Under the pieces are notes generated by a model. It worked only from the letters and a program-made list of their open reading frames with translations, was not told where the DNA came from and made no database searches. A program made the position numbers and the translations under genes. Of a DNA stretch of 64,000 nt, positions 19,429-29,453 are shown one piece after another; position 1 is the stretch's first letter, and every line of letters starts with the position of its first letter. Source of the DNA: Candidatus Nitrotoga sp. MKT (GTDB lineage Bacteria; Pseudomonadota; Gammaproteobacteria; Burkholderiales; Gallionellaceae); assembly GCA_003402345.1 (NCBI GenBank), contig QFXH01000008.1, positions 60,770 through 124,769 on the forward strand. The letters are read 5' to 3'.

Positions 19429-20373
19429 ATGAATCAAGTATCTCAGGCGCAAGCCGCCCCCGCAAAACTGGTCATCGTATCGCGTGAAAGCGCGTTGGCA
19501 ATGTGGCAGGCAGAATTTATCCGTGATCGGCTGCGTGCATTATACCAACAAACCGAAATCAGCATATTGGGCATGACCACGCAAGGCGATCAAATTCTTG
19601 ATGTAACGCTGTCTAAAATCGGTGGCAAGGGTTTATTCGTAAAAGAGCTAGAAACTGCGTTGGAAGATGGGCGCGCTGATATTGCGGTGCACTCGCTGAA
19701 GGATATGCCTATGCACTTGCCGCAGGGATTTATGTTGGCCTGCATTGACAAGCGTGAAGACCCTCGCGATGCTTTTGTTTCTAACCTCCATGCCAATCTC
19801 GAATCACTACCGCCGGGCAGTGTGGTAGGCACTTCGAGCTTGCGCCGTGAAAGCCAACTGCGTGCACGTTTCCCCCATCTGAAAATCGAGTCATTGCGAG
19901 GTAATGTGCAGACCCGTTTGCGCAAGCTGGACGAGGGCAAATACGCCGCCATTATCCTCGCCGCTGCGGGTTTGAAGCGTTTGGGCTTGGGCGATCGTAT
20001 CCGCGATTTAATTTCGCCTGAGAACAGCCTGCCGGCAGTCGGGCAGGGTGCGCTTGGCATTGAATGCCTGATTTCCCGCCCTGACCTGAAAGTGTTGTTG
20101 CGTCCACTGCACCATGCAGATACTGCTACTTGTGTGCAGGCGGAACGTGCCTTGAGCCGTGCATTGGCGGGTAGCTGCCAGGTACCGCTAGGTGGTTTTG
20201 CAGAAATAGTGGGCGGCGAATTACATTTGCGAGGCTTTGTCGGCAGCCCGGATGGTAAGCGCATGGCACATGCCAAACTATGCGGTACGACTACCAACCC
20301 TGAAGCATTGGGTAATGCCGTGGCGCAAGCATTACGGGCTCAAGGCGCGGACGATATTCTCGCGGCTTTATGA
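19429..20373 (+). CDS. hemC: Porphobilinogen deaminase (hydroxymethylbilane synthase)
   Basis: 314 residues. The family core is clear: '[17 protein letters not shown]', '[19 protein letters not shown]', '[16 protein letters not shown]', '[19 protein letters not shown]'. The dipyrromethane-cofactor cysteine lies in '[15 protein letters not shown]'. It joins four porphobilinogens into hydroxymethylbilane for haem, sirohaem and other tetrapyrroles. ATG 19429 follows an AGGAAAA Shine-Dalgarno; the frame extends back to 19384 without family sequence. It is first in the hemC-hemD-hemX-hemY run. Confidence 0.97.
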   Translation: MNQVSQAQAAPAKLVIVSRESALAMWQAEFIRDRLRALYQQTEISILGMTTQGDQILDVTLSKIGGKGLFVKELETALEDGRADIAVHSLKDMPMHLPQGFMLACIDKREDPRDAFVSNLHANLESLPPGSVVGTSSLRRESQLRARFPHLKIESLRGNVQTRLRKLDEGKYAAIILAAAGLKRLGLGDRIRDLISPENSLPAVGQGALGIECLISRPDLKVLLRPLHHADTATCVQAERALSRALAGSCQVPLGGFAEIVGGELHLRGFVGSPDGKRMAHAKLCGTTTNPEALGNAVAQALRAQGADDILAAL

Positions 20374-20539
20374 GATCCAGCACAACAATTCGCTGTAGAG
20401 ACCCAGCAATACAAATAATACAATTTATTTTTTGCAGGGCTCACTCTTTACCAAAAAAAGGGGAGGGCTCAGGTTTTTTGCCCAAACTTTTTAAGCTTGC
20501 GCTGCCACATTTCTGCGATGAAACAAAATTTATTTTGAC

Positions 20540-21448
20540 ATGATGCAACAGCAGCCATTAGCTGGGTTAAATATCGTAGTGACCCGGCCGCGCGGGCAAG
20601 CGAAAAATTTGGCGCAATGCATAATGCAAGCTGGCGGGCAAGTCATCCTATTTCCCCTGCTGGAAATTAGCCCAGTGCTTGACCCGCAATCGTTGTACGC
20701 GCTTATCGCCCGTCTGCACGAATTCAATCTTGCTATTTTCGTTAGCCCCAATGCCGTGCGTTATGGTATGGAAGCGATTATCACTGCAAGCAACGCTGTC
20801 TCCTCCAGCCAGCTTAGTTCTCCTAGCTTCTTTCCTCTAACCGATGGATCAGATATAAGCAATAAAGCGGAGGACGGTCACGCTAATGTTTCAACCAAAC
20901 AATACAATGCGTTGCCCGCAGCCTTAAAAATTGCAGCAGTAGGTCAAGGTAGTGTTCGGGCACTGCATGATTACGGTGTAATAAATGTCATCGCGCCACA
21001 AGATCGTTTCGATAGCGAGGCATTACTGGCGCTACCGGAATTAAAACAGACTGCAGGCTGGCGTGTTGTCATTTTTCGCGGCAATGGCGGACGTAAGCTA
21101 TTGGGCGACACCCTTAATGCGCGCGGTGCCGAGGTCGAGTACGCGACGTGCTACCAACGTGCCAAGCCACATCAAAACGCCACCATGTTGATTGCTGGCA
21201 GTCCAGATGCCATTACAGTGACCAGCAGCGAAGCTTTAGGATATTTGTGGGATATGCTGGATAGCATGGCGAAAAAACAACTGGCCGCTGTACCCTTATT
21301 TGTACCGCATGCACGCATTGCCGAAACTGCACATAAATTAGGTTGGAGTGAGGTGGTACTGACTGGGGAAGGGGATGACGGTTTGATGTCAGGCTTGATA
21401 GCATGGGCAAAGAGAAATGCTTCAAACAAAATTGGAAATAAGTTATGA
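20540..21448 (+). CDS. hemD: Uroporphyrinogen-III synthase with a low-complexity insertion
   Basis: 302 residues; typical members have about 250-270. The fold is seen in 'IVVTRPRGQAKNLAQCIMQA', 'LAIFVSPNAVRYGMEAI', 'IAAVGQGSVRALHDYGV' and 'WRVVIFRGNGGRKLLGDTL'. It closes and inverts ring D of hydroxymethylbilane. Between 'MEAIITA' and 'LKIAAVG' (about residues 80-132) there is a Ser/Asn-rich stretch not expected in the family, probably a surface loop. The frame stays open through it, so the gene should be active. It starts 166 bp after hemC and overlaps hemX by four bases (ATGA). Confidence 0.92.
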   Translation: MMQQQPLAGLNIVVTRPRGQAKNLAQCIMQAGGQVILFPLLEISPVLDPQSLYALIARLHEFNLAIFVSPNAVRYGMEAIITASNAVSSSQLSSPSFFPLTDGSDISNKAEDGHANVSTKQYNALPAALKIAAVGQGSVRALHDYGVINVIAPQDRFDSEALLALPELKQTAGWRVVIFRGNGGRKLLGDTLNARGAEVEYATCYQRAKPHQNATMLIAGSPDAITVTSSEALGYLWDMLDSMAKKQLAAVPLFVPHARIAETAHKLGWSEVVLTGEGDDGLMSGLIAWAKRNASNKIGNKL

Positions 21449-22539
21449 CCAAGCAAGCGCCCCCCGCCGAACCAATCGATTCTGTTATGCCCGAGACGCT
21501 AATAGCGCCTACTGCTTCAGCGCATAATCGTGTGGAAAATATTATTTCACGCATGAGCGTTGTGCCAATAGTATTGGCTGTAGTGCTGGTAGTGTTCCTA
21601 TGGCAGTGGTTTGACACTCATCTCCAGATTAATAATATGCAGCAGGAATTGGCGCGCCGCTTGACCGAAATGGACGGCAACAACAAGGCCAGCCAAGTAT
21701 TGGTAATGCAAGTGCAGGAGTCCATGCGCGAACTGTCTGTCAAAGTGAATGTGCTGGAAGCCCATTCTGCCGAAGCACAAAATCAGCGGGCTGCGCTGGA
21801 GTCGCTGTATCAAGATATGTCCGGCAGCCGCGATGAGACGGTGCTGGCTGAAGTGGAACAGTTGCTGCTGATTGCAGGACAGCAATTACAGCTTTCTGCC
21901 AATGTAAAGGCGGCTTTAATCGCCATGCAACAGGCCGATGATCGTCTTAAGCGTATGGATCGAGCCGCCTTAAATGGACTGCGTAAGGCCATCAATCGTG
22001 ATATTGATAAGTTGCGCACATTGCCAGATGTGGATGTACAGGGTATCAAGTTCCGCCTCGATAATCTCATCGCTGAAGTGGACACCTTGCCGCTGGTACA
22101 GGACGTTGCTCATGTGCCGCAGAATAAAAATGTCGCCATAACCCCACCAGTGCTTGATGAAAGCGCATGGCGAAGATTAATGCGCGAAATTTGGGAAGAC
22201 ATGAAACGTTTGGTGCGCATCGAAAATATACAAAAGCAAGAGTTGCCGCTACTGCCGCCTACGCAGACTTTCTTTTTACGTGAAAATTTGAAGTTGCGCC
22301 TGTTGTCAGCCCGTCTTGGCTTGTTGTCGCGCGACGAAAAGAGCTTTAAACATGATCTGCAGTCAGTACAAGAATGGGTAGTACGTTATTTTGATGTCAA
22401 ATCCACCAGTGGTGCGCTAGCTATAACTAACTTGCAGAAGCTGCGGGAGGCCAGCATAAACATTGAATTGCCAGATGTCAGCGCAAGCCTGGAAGCCGCG
22501 CGTAACTACCGTTCTTCGCTCGGCAAGGGGTCACGATGA
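21445..22539 (+). CDS. hemX: HemX-like membrane protein
   Basis: 364 residues. A single membrane segment ('VVPIVLAVVLVVFLWQWF', about residues 35-52) is followed by a coiled coil and a large periplasmic HemX domain ('QLSANVKAALIAMQQADDRL', 'LRLLSARLGLLSRDEKSF'). HemX proteins sit beside hemCD in many beta- and gammaproteobacteria. Despite old annotation as a uroporphyrin methyltransferase there is no SAM-binding motif here, and the actual function is unsettled. Four-base overlaps with hemD and hemY point to translational coupling. Confidence 0.88.
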   Translation: MTKQAPPAEPIDSVMPETLIAPTASAHNRVENIISRMSVVPIVLAVVLVVFLWQWFDTHLQINNMQQELARRLTEMDGNNKASQVLVMQVQESMRELSVKVNVLEAHSAEAQNQRAALESLYQDMSGSRDETVLAEVEQLLLIAGQQLQLSANVKAALIAMQQADDRLKRMDRAALNGLRKAINRDIDKLRTLPDVDVQGIKFRLDNLIAEVDTLPLVQDVAHVPQNKNVAITPPVLDESAWRRLMREIWEDMKRLVRIENIQKQELPLLPPTQTFFLRENLKLRLLSARLGLLSRDEKSFKHDLQSVQEWVVRYFDVKSTSGALAITNLQKLREASINIELPDVSASLEAARNYRSSLGKGSR

Positions 22540-23720
22540 AGTTCCTAATGTGGCTGCTGGGATTATTCTCGCTAGCCGTGGCATTAAAGTTGGCAGCCCA
22601 CAATCCGGGTTACTTACTGCTAGTGTATCCACCCTACCGTATTGAGATCTCACTCACCCTGTTTTTGCTGATATTGCTAACCCTGTTCGTTTTTGGATAT
22701 TTCGCCGTACGCTTAGCGTTGTCTGCTATTCGTCTCCCCGCTTATGTGCGCCAGTTCCGCATTGAACGTGCTCATAGTAAAGGGCGCTCAGCCATGATGG
22801 AAGCGCTTGTCGCCTTCTTCGAAGGACGCTATGCGGTAGCGGAAAAAGCTGCGGTAGACGCGATGGAATTAGGCGAAAGCTCTAGCCTCAACCCTGTTAT
22901 TGCGGCACGTGCAGCGCATGAGCTGCGCGAATTCGAGAGGCGGGATGCTTACCTAGCTACAGCCGATAATAAGTCGGCGGGTGTATCCACCATGCGCTTG
23001 ATGGCGCAAGCCAAATTTAATCTTGATCAACATCAGCCTCAAGCCGCGCTCCAATCGCTGCAAGAGTTGCGCGAGAGCGGGGTAAAAGGACATGTCGGCG
23101 CGCTTCATCTCGAGCTTAGGGCACAGCAACAGGCGCGAAATTGGGATGCGATACTGGATGTTGTAGATCAATTGGAAAAGCGCAATGCAATGGATGACGC
23201 CGCTGCTACGCAGATACGCCAGCAAGCTTGGCTGGAAAAAATCCGCGCACACACCTTGGATGCTCCCGCGTTACTGGCCATTTGGAAAAGCACCCCTGGC
23301 GAGTTCAAAAGGCGTCCTAAAGTTGTAGCGGCGGCTGCACGTGCTTTCATCCATCAAGGGGATTGTCGTAACGCAAGGCAGATTATCACTGACAGACTGA
23401 ACGCCGCATGGGATAGTGATTTGGTAATGCTCTACGGGGAATGCCTGACGGGCGGCGAAGCAGGAAGTCATATTGAACAGGCAGAGCGCTGGCTCAAGCA
23501 GCATCCTGATGATGCCGGATTATTGCTGGTGCTGGGGAAGCTGTGTTTGCATCAAGGCTTGTGGAGTAAAGCTCAAAATTATCTGGATGCCAGCAACAGC
23601 ATTGTACCCAGCAGCGCTGCGTATACTACGCTCGGTCATTTGTCTGAAAAATTGCAGCGACCGGACGAGGCCTTTAAATATTTTCAGAAAGCAATGGCGT
23701 TGGCGCAACCGGGTAAATAA
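22536..23720 (+). CDS. hemY: HemY family TPR membrane protein
   Basis: 394 residues. Two N-terminal membrane segments (about residues 1-25 and 40-62) precede the HemY domain and several tetratricopeptide-like helices ('TTLGHLSEKLQRPDEAFKYF' near the C-terminus). This is the proteobacterial HemY/YtfP-like scaffold protein encoded after hemX, not the Bacillus protoporphyrinogen oxidase of the same name. It is thought to help the haem pathway at the membrane; its exact role is unknown. It ends the hemCDXY operon and converges on thiE. Confidence 0.88.
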   Translation: MKFLMWLLGLFSLAVALKLAAHNPGYLLLVYPPYRIEISLTLFLLILLTLFVFGYFAVRLALSAIRLPAYVRQFRIERAHSKGRSAMMEALVAFFEGRYAVAEKAAVDAMELGESSSLNPVIAARAAHELREFERRDAYLATADNKSAGVSTMRLMAQAKFNLDQHQPQAALQSLQELRESGVKGHVGALHLELRAQQQARNWDAILDVVDQLEKRNAMDDAAATQIRQQAWLEKIRAHTLDAPALLAIWKSTPGEFKRRPKVVAAAARAFIHQGDCRNARQIITDRLNAAWDSDLVMLYGECLTGGEAGSHIEQAERWLKQHPDDAGLLLVLGKLCLHQGLWSKAQNYLDASNSIVPSSAAYTTLGHLSEKLQRPDEAFKYFQKAMALAQPGK

Positions 23721-23826
23721 GCAGGCGCAGCTTGGATGAATCGGCAGCGCAGACTATGCCCAACCCGTTATTGCTACATCTCTACCCACACATCCTGTAT
23801 GGATAAAATCAGCGCTAAAAATAGCC

Positions 23827-24498
23827 CTAGCTAGCTACCTTTCCAGTAGGCAATCGATTTGAATTAAACAACTGGGACAATTTTTTTGCTGTCGCCATTA
23901 TGTCTCCCGCATCAAATAAAGCCGAAATCACCGCCAGCGCATCTGCACCGGCATGCACTAACGATGCTGCATTGTGCAGGGTGATGCCACCTATTGCTAC
24001 CAGTGGCACGGCAAGTTCGATACGCGCCTGCTGCAATAATTTAATATCGGCCACTTCAGCGTTAGGCTTTATAGTCGAGGGGAAGAATGCTCCGAATGCC
24101 ACGTAATCCGCACCTGCATGAACTGCATTATGAGCCAGTGACAGTCGGTTATAGCAAGAAACGCCGATGATTTTATGTATTCCCAGTGCGGCACGTGCCG
24201 TATCAACGCTATCATCCGTTATGCCTAAATGCACCCCATCTGCATCCACTTGCGCCGCCAGTTGCACATCGTCATTTACAATAAACGGTATGGCAAATTC
24301 ACGCGTCAGTTTGCGTAAGGCGTGAGCCTGTTCCAATCGCTGCGCAGTATTTGCTAATTTATTGCGGTACTGCAGAATCCGTACCTTGCCAGTCAGTGCC
24401 AGCCGAACTCGATGCAGCAAATCTGTGGTATCAGCACAATCTGGCGTAATGGCGTAAACGCCTTTAATGGCGTACGCTGGATTCATCCTCTTCGTCAT
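23827..24498 (-). CDS. thiE: Thiamine-phosphate synthase
   Basis: About 223 residues from ATG 24498; a second ATG at 24486 is also possible. A (beta/alpha)8 barrel with 'GVYAITPDCADT', 'QYRNKLANTAQR', 'FIVNDDVQLAAQVDADGVHLG' (19 conserved positions in family) and 'VAIGGITLHNAASLVHAGAD' at the phosphate-binding end. It joins HMP-PP and the thiazole phosphate to make thiamine phosphate. The start overlaps the end of thiD by about 35 bases, so the two are translationally linked. No TPP riboswitch was seen upstream of the pair. Confidence 0.94.
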   Translation of the reverse strand: MTKRMNPAYAIKGVYAITPDCADTTDLLHRVRLALTGKVRILQYRNKLANTAQRLEQAHALRKLTREFAIPFIVNDDVQLAAQVDADGVHLGITDDSVDTARAALGIHKIIGVSCYNRLSLAHNAVHAGADYVAFGAFFPSTIKPNAEVADIKLLQQARIELAVPLVAIGGITLHNAASLVHAGADALAVISALFDAGDIMATAKKLSQLFNSNRLPTGKVAS

Positions 24499-25315
24499 CA
24501 CGGGCCCAAAATAAACGATCTGGAATGTGTTGCCCCATGCCAGGCCGGAAAGCATATTGCAATGCCTTCCAAGTGAACTCCTGGGCCTCTTTCACTGCTT
24601 CATTTATCGGTAAGCCATTGGCCAACAAAGAGGCGATAGCCGAGGCCAATGTGCACCCGGAGCCATGATAAATGCCTGGTAGGCGCGTCCAGCTATCGCT
24701 ACGTATTACGCCGTTCTCTCCGTAAAGAGTGTTAATTACCTTGGGTGTATGCTCGTGCGTGCCCGTCACTAGCACATATTCGCAACCGAGCTGCACAATA
24801 CGCTTAGCGCATTCAGCCAGGTCGGGATTATCTTCATCATTATCTTCATCTTGAATGAGACGGCGTGCCTCTATGCTATTCGGTGTCAAGATAGTGGTCT
24901 GCGGCAATAACAGTTCACGCAGCGCGTCCAACATGTCCTCATCGGCCAGTTCATCGCCACGGCCGGATGCCAGCACCGGGTCAAATACCAATGGAATATC
25001 GGGATAATCTGAGATCACTTCAGCAATTGCCGCAATGTTCTCTACGCTGCCCAGCAGCCCGATTTTGAACGCCGCCACAGGCATATCTTCCAGCACTGCG
25101 CGTGCCTGATCAGAGACCCACTCAGCATCAATTGGCAATATGTCATCCACTCCGCTAGTGTCCTGTACCGTAACTGCCGTCACCACGGACAAGGGGTGGC
25201 AACCCATACTGGCAATAGTCAGAATATCGGCCTGCAAACCTGCCCCCCCGCTGGGATCAGTGGCACCAAAAGCAAGGACAATAGGTGGGATATCAGACAT
25301 GGCAGTAAGTGTCAT
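24464..25315 (-). CDS. thiD: Hydroxymethylpyrimidine (phosphate) kinase
   Basis: 283 residues, ribokinase fold. Visible motifs are 'FGATDPSGGAGLQADILTI' (substrate site), 'FDPVLASGRGDEL', 'LTPNSIEARRL' and the anion-hole/catalytic-base segment 'YHGSGCTLASAIASLLANG'. It phosphorylates HMP to HMP-P and then HMP-PP. ATG 25315 is the longest start; ATG 25300 is an alternative. It is transcribed with thiE on the minus strand and diverges from rubredoxin, with 46 bp between start codons. A short acidic insertion (about residue 160, 'DEDNDEDNPD') is unusual but harmless in a loop. Confidence 0.94.
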   Translation of the reverse strand: MTLTAMSDIPPIVLAFGATDPSGGAGLQADILTIASMGCHPLSVVTAVTVQDTSGVDDILPIDAEWVSDQARAVLEDMPVAAFKIGLLGSVENIAAIAEVISDYPDIPLVFDPVLASGRGDELADEDMLDALRELLLPQTTILTPNSIEARRLIQDEDNDEDNPDLAECAKRIVQLGCEYVLVTGTHEHTPKVINTLYGENGVIRSDSWTRLPGIYHGSGCTLASAIASLLANGLPINEAVKEAQEFTWKALQYAFRPGMGQHIPDRLFWARDDEEDESSVRH

Positions 25316-25361
25316 TGTAAAATACAGAATAAAAATGCAATTTTAACTGAAATTACTCGCC

Positions 25362-25544
25362 ATGACCCCAAACCCAGAATATAAAACCTACATGTGCCTA
25401 ATTTGCGGATGGCTCTACGATGAAGCGACTGGCTCACCTGAAGATGGCATCTTGCCCGGCACGCGTTGGGAAGATGTGCCTATTAACTGGACTTGCCCGG
25501 AATGCGGGGCGCGTAAGGAAGATTTTGATATGGTTGAATTTTAA
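25362..25544 (+). CDS. Rubredoxin
   Basis: 60 residues with two iron-ligating knuckles, '[10 protein letters not shown]' and '[11 protein letters not shown]', separated as in classic rubredoxins, plus the conserved 'PGTRWEDVP' loop. A small one-iron electron carrier in the cytoplasm. The true start may be Met11, just before the first knuckle. Rubredoxin next to thiD/hem genes is common in betaproteobacteria. The partner oxidoreductase is not evident here. Confidence 0.93.
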   Translation: MTPNPEYKTYMCLICGWLYDEATGSPEDGILPGTRWEDVPINWTCPECGARKEDFDMVEF

Positions 25545-25718
25545 TGCTCAGCGTTAAAAACAACTTGTATTTACATGCAGTACTTGCCTCATTTGGCCAG
25601 GTTGTGGATTGCTACTGTAAATATGGTTTACCAGTTTCTTTCCAGGATGCCTCAATTTGAACATCAGGCCAATGTTTTCACCTAGCCAAACCAGTCTTCG
25701 ATAAAATAAGCTACAACC

Positions 25719-26861
25719 TCATGGCAATGTTCTGGCAACACGAAAGCCTGTGTAAGAGTTACGGCTCGACTGATCGCTCATGAAGCGCACGGCGGAGCGC
25801 GCGTCCCTTGGATCAATGATCCATGAACCGCCGCGCAGCACTCGCCATTCTTGGTTGCTTAGCGTGCTGGTTGCACCGCCAGACGACCAAGCCTTGCCAT
25901 CTGCCGGGGCCCCTCTGTAGGTATCATGCCATGTATCCTCCACCCATTCCCAGACATTTCCCAGCATGTCATGCAACCCAAATGCGTTAGGCGCAAAACT
26001 TCCTACTGGCGAGGCACGCTTGCAACTCCATTCGCTTTTGCTGTCTTGGCAGTTGCAGTTATTTTTCCCAAGCTCATTACCCCAGTAATACTCCGTCACC
26101 GATCCGGCACGGCACGCATATTCCCATTCTGCCTCTGTCAACAAGCGGTAGGTCTTGCCAGTATGGGCTGATAGCCAGCGCACATAGGCTTGTGCATGAA
26201 TAAAATTAACATTAGTCACTGGCAAATTGTCACCTGTCCAACCGTTATTTGCAGGAGAATAGGTGGTTTCGCCTGATATGACGAAACGCTTCCATTCCGC
26301 CACTGTAACCGGGTATTTCCCCACCGCAAAAGGGCGAGTAATCGTGACCTTATGTTTGTTAGATATTTCGCCCATACGATAACTGCCGGCCGGTATCACT
26401 ACCATCTCGGGAGTATCCGGTCCATCGCGGAAAATTTTGGCAAGCCCGATTTCGGTTGCCGCCGTCATTTGCTCCAATTGGATTTGTTCTACCGACCAAC
26501 ACTCTATCCCTAATGGCCCACTCAGCTCTTCTTTTTGTTCCCTAAGTTTTGCCTGGGCCTGTGCATGTTCTTCCGCCAGATAGATGAGATGGGCAGTCTC
26601 TTTATCATTAGATGCCTGCACCCATTCTTTTTCTACTAAGCCATCTTGCGTGATGGCATTAATAAGGTGGCTACCCGTAGATAAAGAAAAGCGTCGGGGT
26701 GTGTTTTTATCCAGTTGCCCCTGATCGTCGCCATCTATCGTGAGGTAACAATCCATATCAGATTCAAGCAGCAAAGCAGCGGCAGTCTTAACAGAGGGCT
26801 CGCCGCCGGAATCTGAATTTTTAAGATGGTCTTCGTGTTGTTCATTACTCATTAATGCCAT
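25719..26861 (-). CDS. SUMF1/FGE-sulfatase-fold protein A
   Basis: 380 residues, two parts. Residues about 25-100 form a beta-rich, PEGA-like domain ('SDMDCYLTIDGDDQGQL', 'LINAITQDGLVEKEW'). A Gln/Glu-rich linker leads to a full FGE-sulfatase domain (about 165-378): 'MVVIPAGSYRMGE', 'YRLLTEAEWEYACRAG', 'GLHDMLGNVWEWVED', 'RVLRGGSW' and 'GFRVARTLP'. The paired active-site cysteines of true formylglycine-generating enzyme, expected after GGSW, are absent, so oxidation of sulfatase cysteines is unlikely; binding or structural roles are more plausible. It is the last of four tandem paralogs. No signal peptide. Start ATG 26861 or 26852. Confidence 0.85.
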   Translation of the reverse strand: MALMSNEQHEDHLKNSDSGGEPSVKTAAALLLESDMDCYLTIDGDDQGQLDKNTPRRFSLSTGSHLINAITQDGLVEKEWVQASNDKETAHLIYLAEEHAQAQAKLREQKEELSGPLGIECWSVEQIQLEQMTAATEIGLAKIFRDGPDTPEMVVIPAGSYRMGEISNKHKVTITRPFAVGKYPVTVAEWKRFVISGETTYSPANNGWTGDNLPVTNVNFIHAQAYVRWLSAHTGKTYRLLTEAEWEYACRAGSVTEYYWGNELGKNNCNCQDSKSEWSCKRASPVGSFAPNAFGLHDMLGNVWEWVEDTWHDTYRGAPADGKAWSSGGATSTLSNQEWRVLRGGSWIIDPRDARSAVRFMSDQSSRNSYTGFRVARTLP

Positions 26862-26983
26862 CCGTGTTAAAGAATTGAAGAGAAAAGGGTAAGGATTCAG
26901 AACGCTAACTTACAAAAACCTGCTGTGCAGATGTTTGCAAATTTGGATATTTTTGAAAATACACTCAATGAATTGAATATTGT

Positions 26984-28063
26984 TTACGGCAGCGTCCTGG
27001 CGAGACGAAGGCCGAAATTAAAATTTCGTATTGTTGGCACACTCCCATGACGATGGGCGCAGCGCGCGTACCTGGGAAAGCTACTCCAAGAGCCACCGCG
27101 CATCACGCGACCCAGTTGGTTACCATCGTATGACCAGGGCTTCCCATCGGTCGGCGCTCTTTCGTAATTATCATGCCATATGTCCTCCAACCATTCCCAT
27201 ACGTTTCCCAGCATGTCATGCAGCCCAAAAATGTTGGGCGAAAAGCTACCTACAGGCGAGGCACGTTTACGGCTCCATTCGCTTCCGCTGTCTTGGCAGT
27301 TGCAATTATTATGCCCTATCTCATCACCCCAGTAATATTCCGTTACCGACCCGGCACGGCAAGCGTATTCCCATTCCGCTTCAGACAATAAGCGATAGGT
27401 CTTACCCGTCTGGGTTGATAGCCAACGCACGTAGTTTTGCGCGTCAAACCAACTAACATTGGTCACTGGCAAGTTATCGCCTTCCCAATCATTATCCGAA
27501 GGGGAATAAGATATTTCACCTTTTTCGACATAACACTTCCATTCCGCTACCGTAACCGGATATTTACCTATTGCAAAAGGGCGAGTAATGGTAACTTTGT
27601 ATTTGTTAAATGCTTCCCCCCTGCGATAGCTACCTGCCGGTATTACTACCATCTCGGGAAAATCTGGTCCATCGCGGAAAATTTTGGCAAGTCCAGCTTC
27701 GGTTGCCGCCGCCATTTGCTCCTGTTGTATCTGATCCGCCGACCAACATTCTATGCCCAGTGGCTTGCCCACTTCTTCTTCACGTTTTGCTTGTAGCTGG
27801 GCATATTCTTCCGCCAGTTGAATTAAGCAGACAACTTGCTCTTCGTTATTTAAATCCTGTGTCCATTCTTTTTCCAGCAGACCATCTTGTGTGATGACAT
27901 TGATAAGATGACTACCCAAGGGTAGCGTGATACTGAGAGGGGTATTTTGTTGCAGTGCACCATGGTTATCGCTATTTACCATGAGGCGGCAGTCCATGTC
28001 GGTCTTGAGTAGTAAGATAGCTTCACGACTGCGCCCAGTTTCCTGCGGTTTTTGTTCTTCCAT
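26984..28063 (-). CDS. SUMF1/FGE-sulfatase-fold protein B
   Basis: 359 residues, same layout as protein A: PEGA-like N-terminal domain ('TDMDCRLMVNSDNHGAL', 'LINVITQDGLLEKEW'), linker with 'PLGIECWSADQIQQEQ', then the FGE-sulfatase domain. The FGE-like catalytic Cys pair is missing; the segment after GGSW reads 'SSFPRYARCAHRHGS'. ATG 28063 is preferred because it gives an N-terminus like its neighbours; a GTG further up (28090) is open. About 120 bp separates it from gene A and about 205 bp from gene C. Function unknown beyond a C-type-lectin-like fold. Confidence 0.85.
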   Translation of the reverse strand: MEEQKPQETGRSREAILLLKTDMDCRLMVNSDNHGALQQNTPLSITLPLGSHLINVITQDGLLEKEWTQDLNNEEQVVCLIQLAEEYAQLQAKREEEVGKPLGIECWSADQIQQEQMAAATEAGLAKIFRDGPDFPEMVVIPAGSYRRGEAFNKYKVTITRPFAIGKYPVTVAEWKCYVEKGEISYSPSDNDWEGDNLPVTNVSWFDAQNYVRWLSTQTGKTYRLLSEAEWEYACRAGSVTEYYWGDEIGHNNCNCQDSGSEWSRKRASPVGSFSPNIFGLHDMLGNVWEWLEDIWHDNYERAPTDGKPWSYDGNQLGRVMRGGSWSSFPRYARCAHRHGSVPTIRNFNFGLRLARTLP

Positions 28064-28268
28064 ATTAGTCACCCAATCACCTTTCGCCACATCCCACTAA
28101 TTTGAATGACAAAAACCAAGTCGGTCTTTGCCAATAGCAATTTGCTGATAACCTACAAAAGTGGAAAATTTAGTTATCTAACCAAGATTAAATTGAGATT
28201 GCACCGGCGTTGTTCCTCACTCCCGTGACGATTAAATATCGAAATGGCCAAAAACAGGAGCGAGTCAG

Positions 28269-29453
28269 TTAATCGGCCGGTTCATCCAGTGTGCTGGCAA
28301 TACGGAATCCAAAATCGTCATATCGGCTTGACGTTACCGCTCGGGCGCGGCTGGCGGAGCGTGCGAGTTTCGGACTACAATCCCAAGAGCCACCACGTAC
28401 TACGCGTCCTTGCTGATTACCGCCATACGTCCAGGCTGTCTCATCTGCTGGAGCCCCCTCGTAGTTATTATGCCAATGGTCCTCTACCCATTCCCATACA
28501 TTTCCCAACATGTCATGCACACCAAAAACGTTAGGCGCGAAACTGCCTACCCGTGAAGCACGTTTACAGCTCCATTTGCTCCCGCTATCTTGGCAGTTGC
28601 ATTTGTTATCGCCTATTTCATCGCCCCAATAATACTCAGTCACAGAGCCAGCACGACAGACATATTCCCATTCCGCTTCAGTCAGCAAGCGGTAGGTCTG
28701 GCCAGTCTGGGCAGTTAACCAACGCGCGTAATCCTGCGCATCAAACCAACTGACATTCGTGACCGGCAGGGTCTCGCCTATCCATCCATTATCAGAAGGC
28801 CGATGAGGGGGATCTTCCGGCTCGACGTAAGGCTTTACTTCACTGCCATCGCCTGGTGCGCCAAAGTAAACGCTCATCGGTTCTTTGGTAACTACGCTCT
28901 TCGCATCAACGTATCTTCTCCATTCTTCTACCGTAACTGGATATTTGCCTACGGCAAAAGAACGAGTAATGGTGACCTTATGTTTATCAGATGTGTCGCC
29001 CATTCGATAACTGCCCGCCGGTATTACCACCATTTCGGGATAATCTGGCCCATCACGGAAAACTGGGGCAAGCCCCGCTTTTTTTGCCGCTTTCAGTTGC
29101 TCTTGCTGTATTTGTTCTACCGATAAACACTCTATGCCTAGTGGCTCCCGCATTTCTTCTTCAAGTTTTACCCGTGCCTGGGCGTGTTCATCCGCCAGAT
29201 GAATGAAATGCACGACCTCTTCTTCCCGATATAGTGGCTGCACCCATTCTTTTCCCATCAGACCATCTTGCGTAGCGGCATGAATAAGAGGGTACCCTAA
29301 CGGCAAAAGGAAGCTGCGGGGGTAATCTCTTTCTAGCCTACCTTGATCCTCGCCATCGATCGTGAGATAACAGTCCATGTCTGTCTCCAACAGCAGAGTG
29401 GCTACTTGGCTGTGTTCGGCGCCCTGATGTTTTTGCTCTTCCTGTTCAATCAC
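28269..29453 (-). CDS. SUMF1/FGE-sulfatase-fold protein C
   Basis: 394 residues. PEGA-like domain ('TDMDCYLTIDGEDQGRL') and FGE-sulfatase domain as in A and B. It carries an extra loop of about 30 residues after 'EEWRRYV' that contains 'VYFGAPGDGSEVKPYVEP'. The tail after GGSW ('DCSPKLARSASRARA') differs strongly from the paralogs while flanking motifs are kept. The start is GTG 29453 with a GGGAG Shine-Dalgarno. The C-terminus extends a few residues beyond the usual end ('DEPAD'). Confidence 0.85.
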   Translation of the reverse strand: MIEQEEQKHQGAEHSQVATLLLETDMDCYLTIDGEDQGRLERDYPRSFLLPLGYPLIHAATQDGLMGKEWVQPLYREEEVVHFIHLADEHAQARVKLEEEMREPLGIECLSVEQIQQEQLKAAKKAGLAPVFRDGPDYPEMVVIPAGSYRMGDTSDKHKVTITRSFAVGKYPVTVEEWRRYVDAKSVVTKEPMSVYFGAPGDGSEVKPYVEPEDPPHRPSDNGWIGETLPVTNVSWFDAQDYARWLTAQTGQTYRLLTEAEWEYVCRAGSVTEYYWGDEIGDNKCNCQDSGSKWSCKRASRVGSFAPNVFGVHDMLGNVWEWVEDHWHNNYEGAPADETAWTYGGNQQGRVVRGGSWDCSPKLARSASRARAVTSSRYDDFGFRIASTLDEPAD

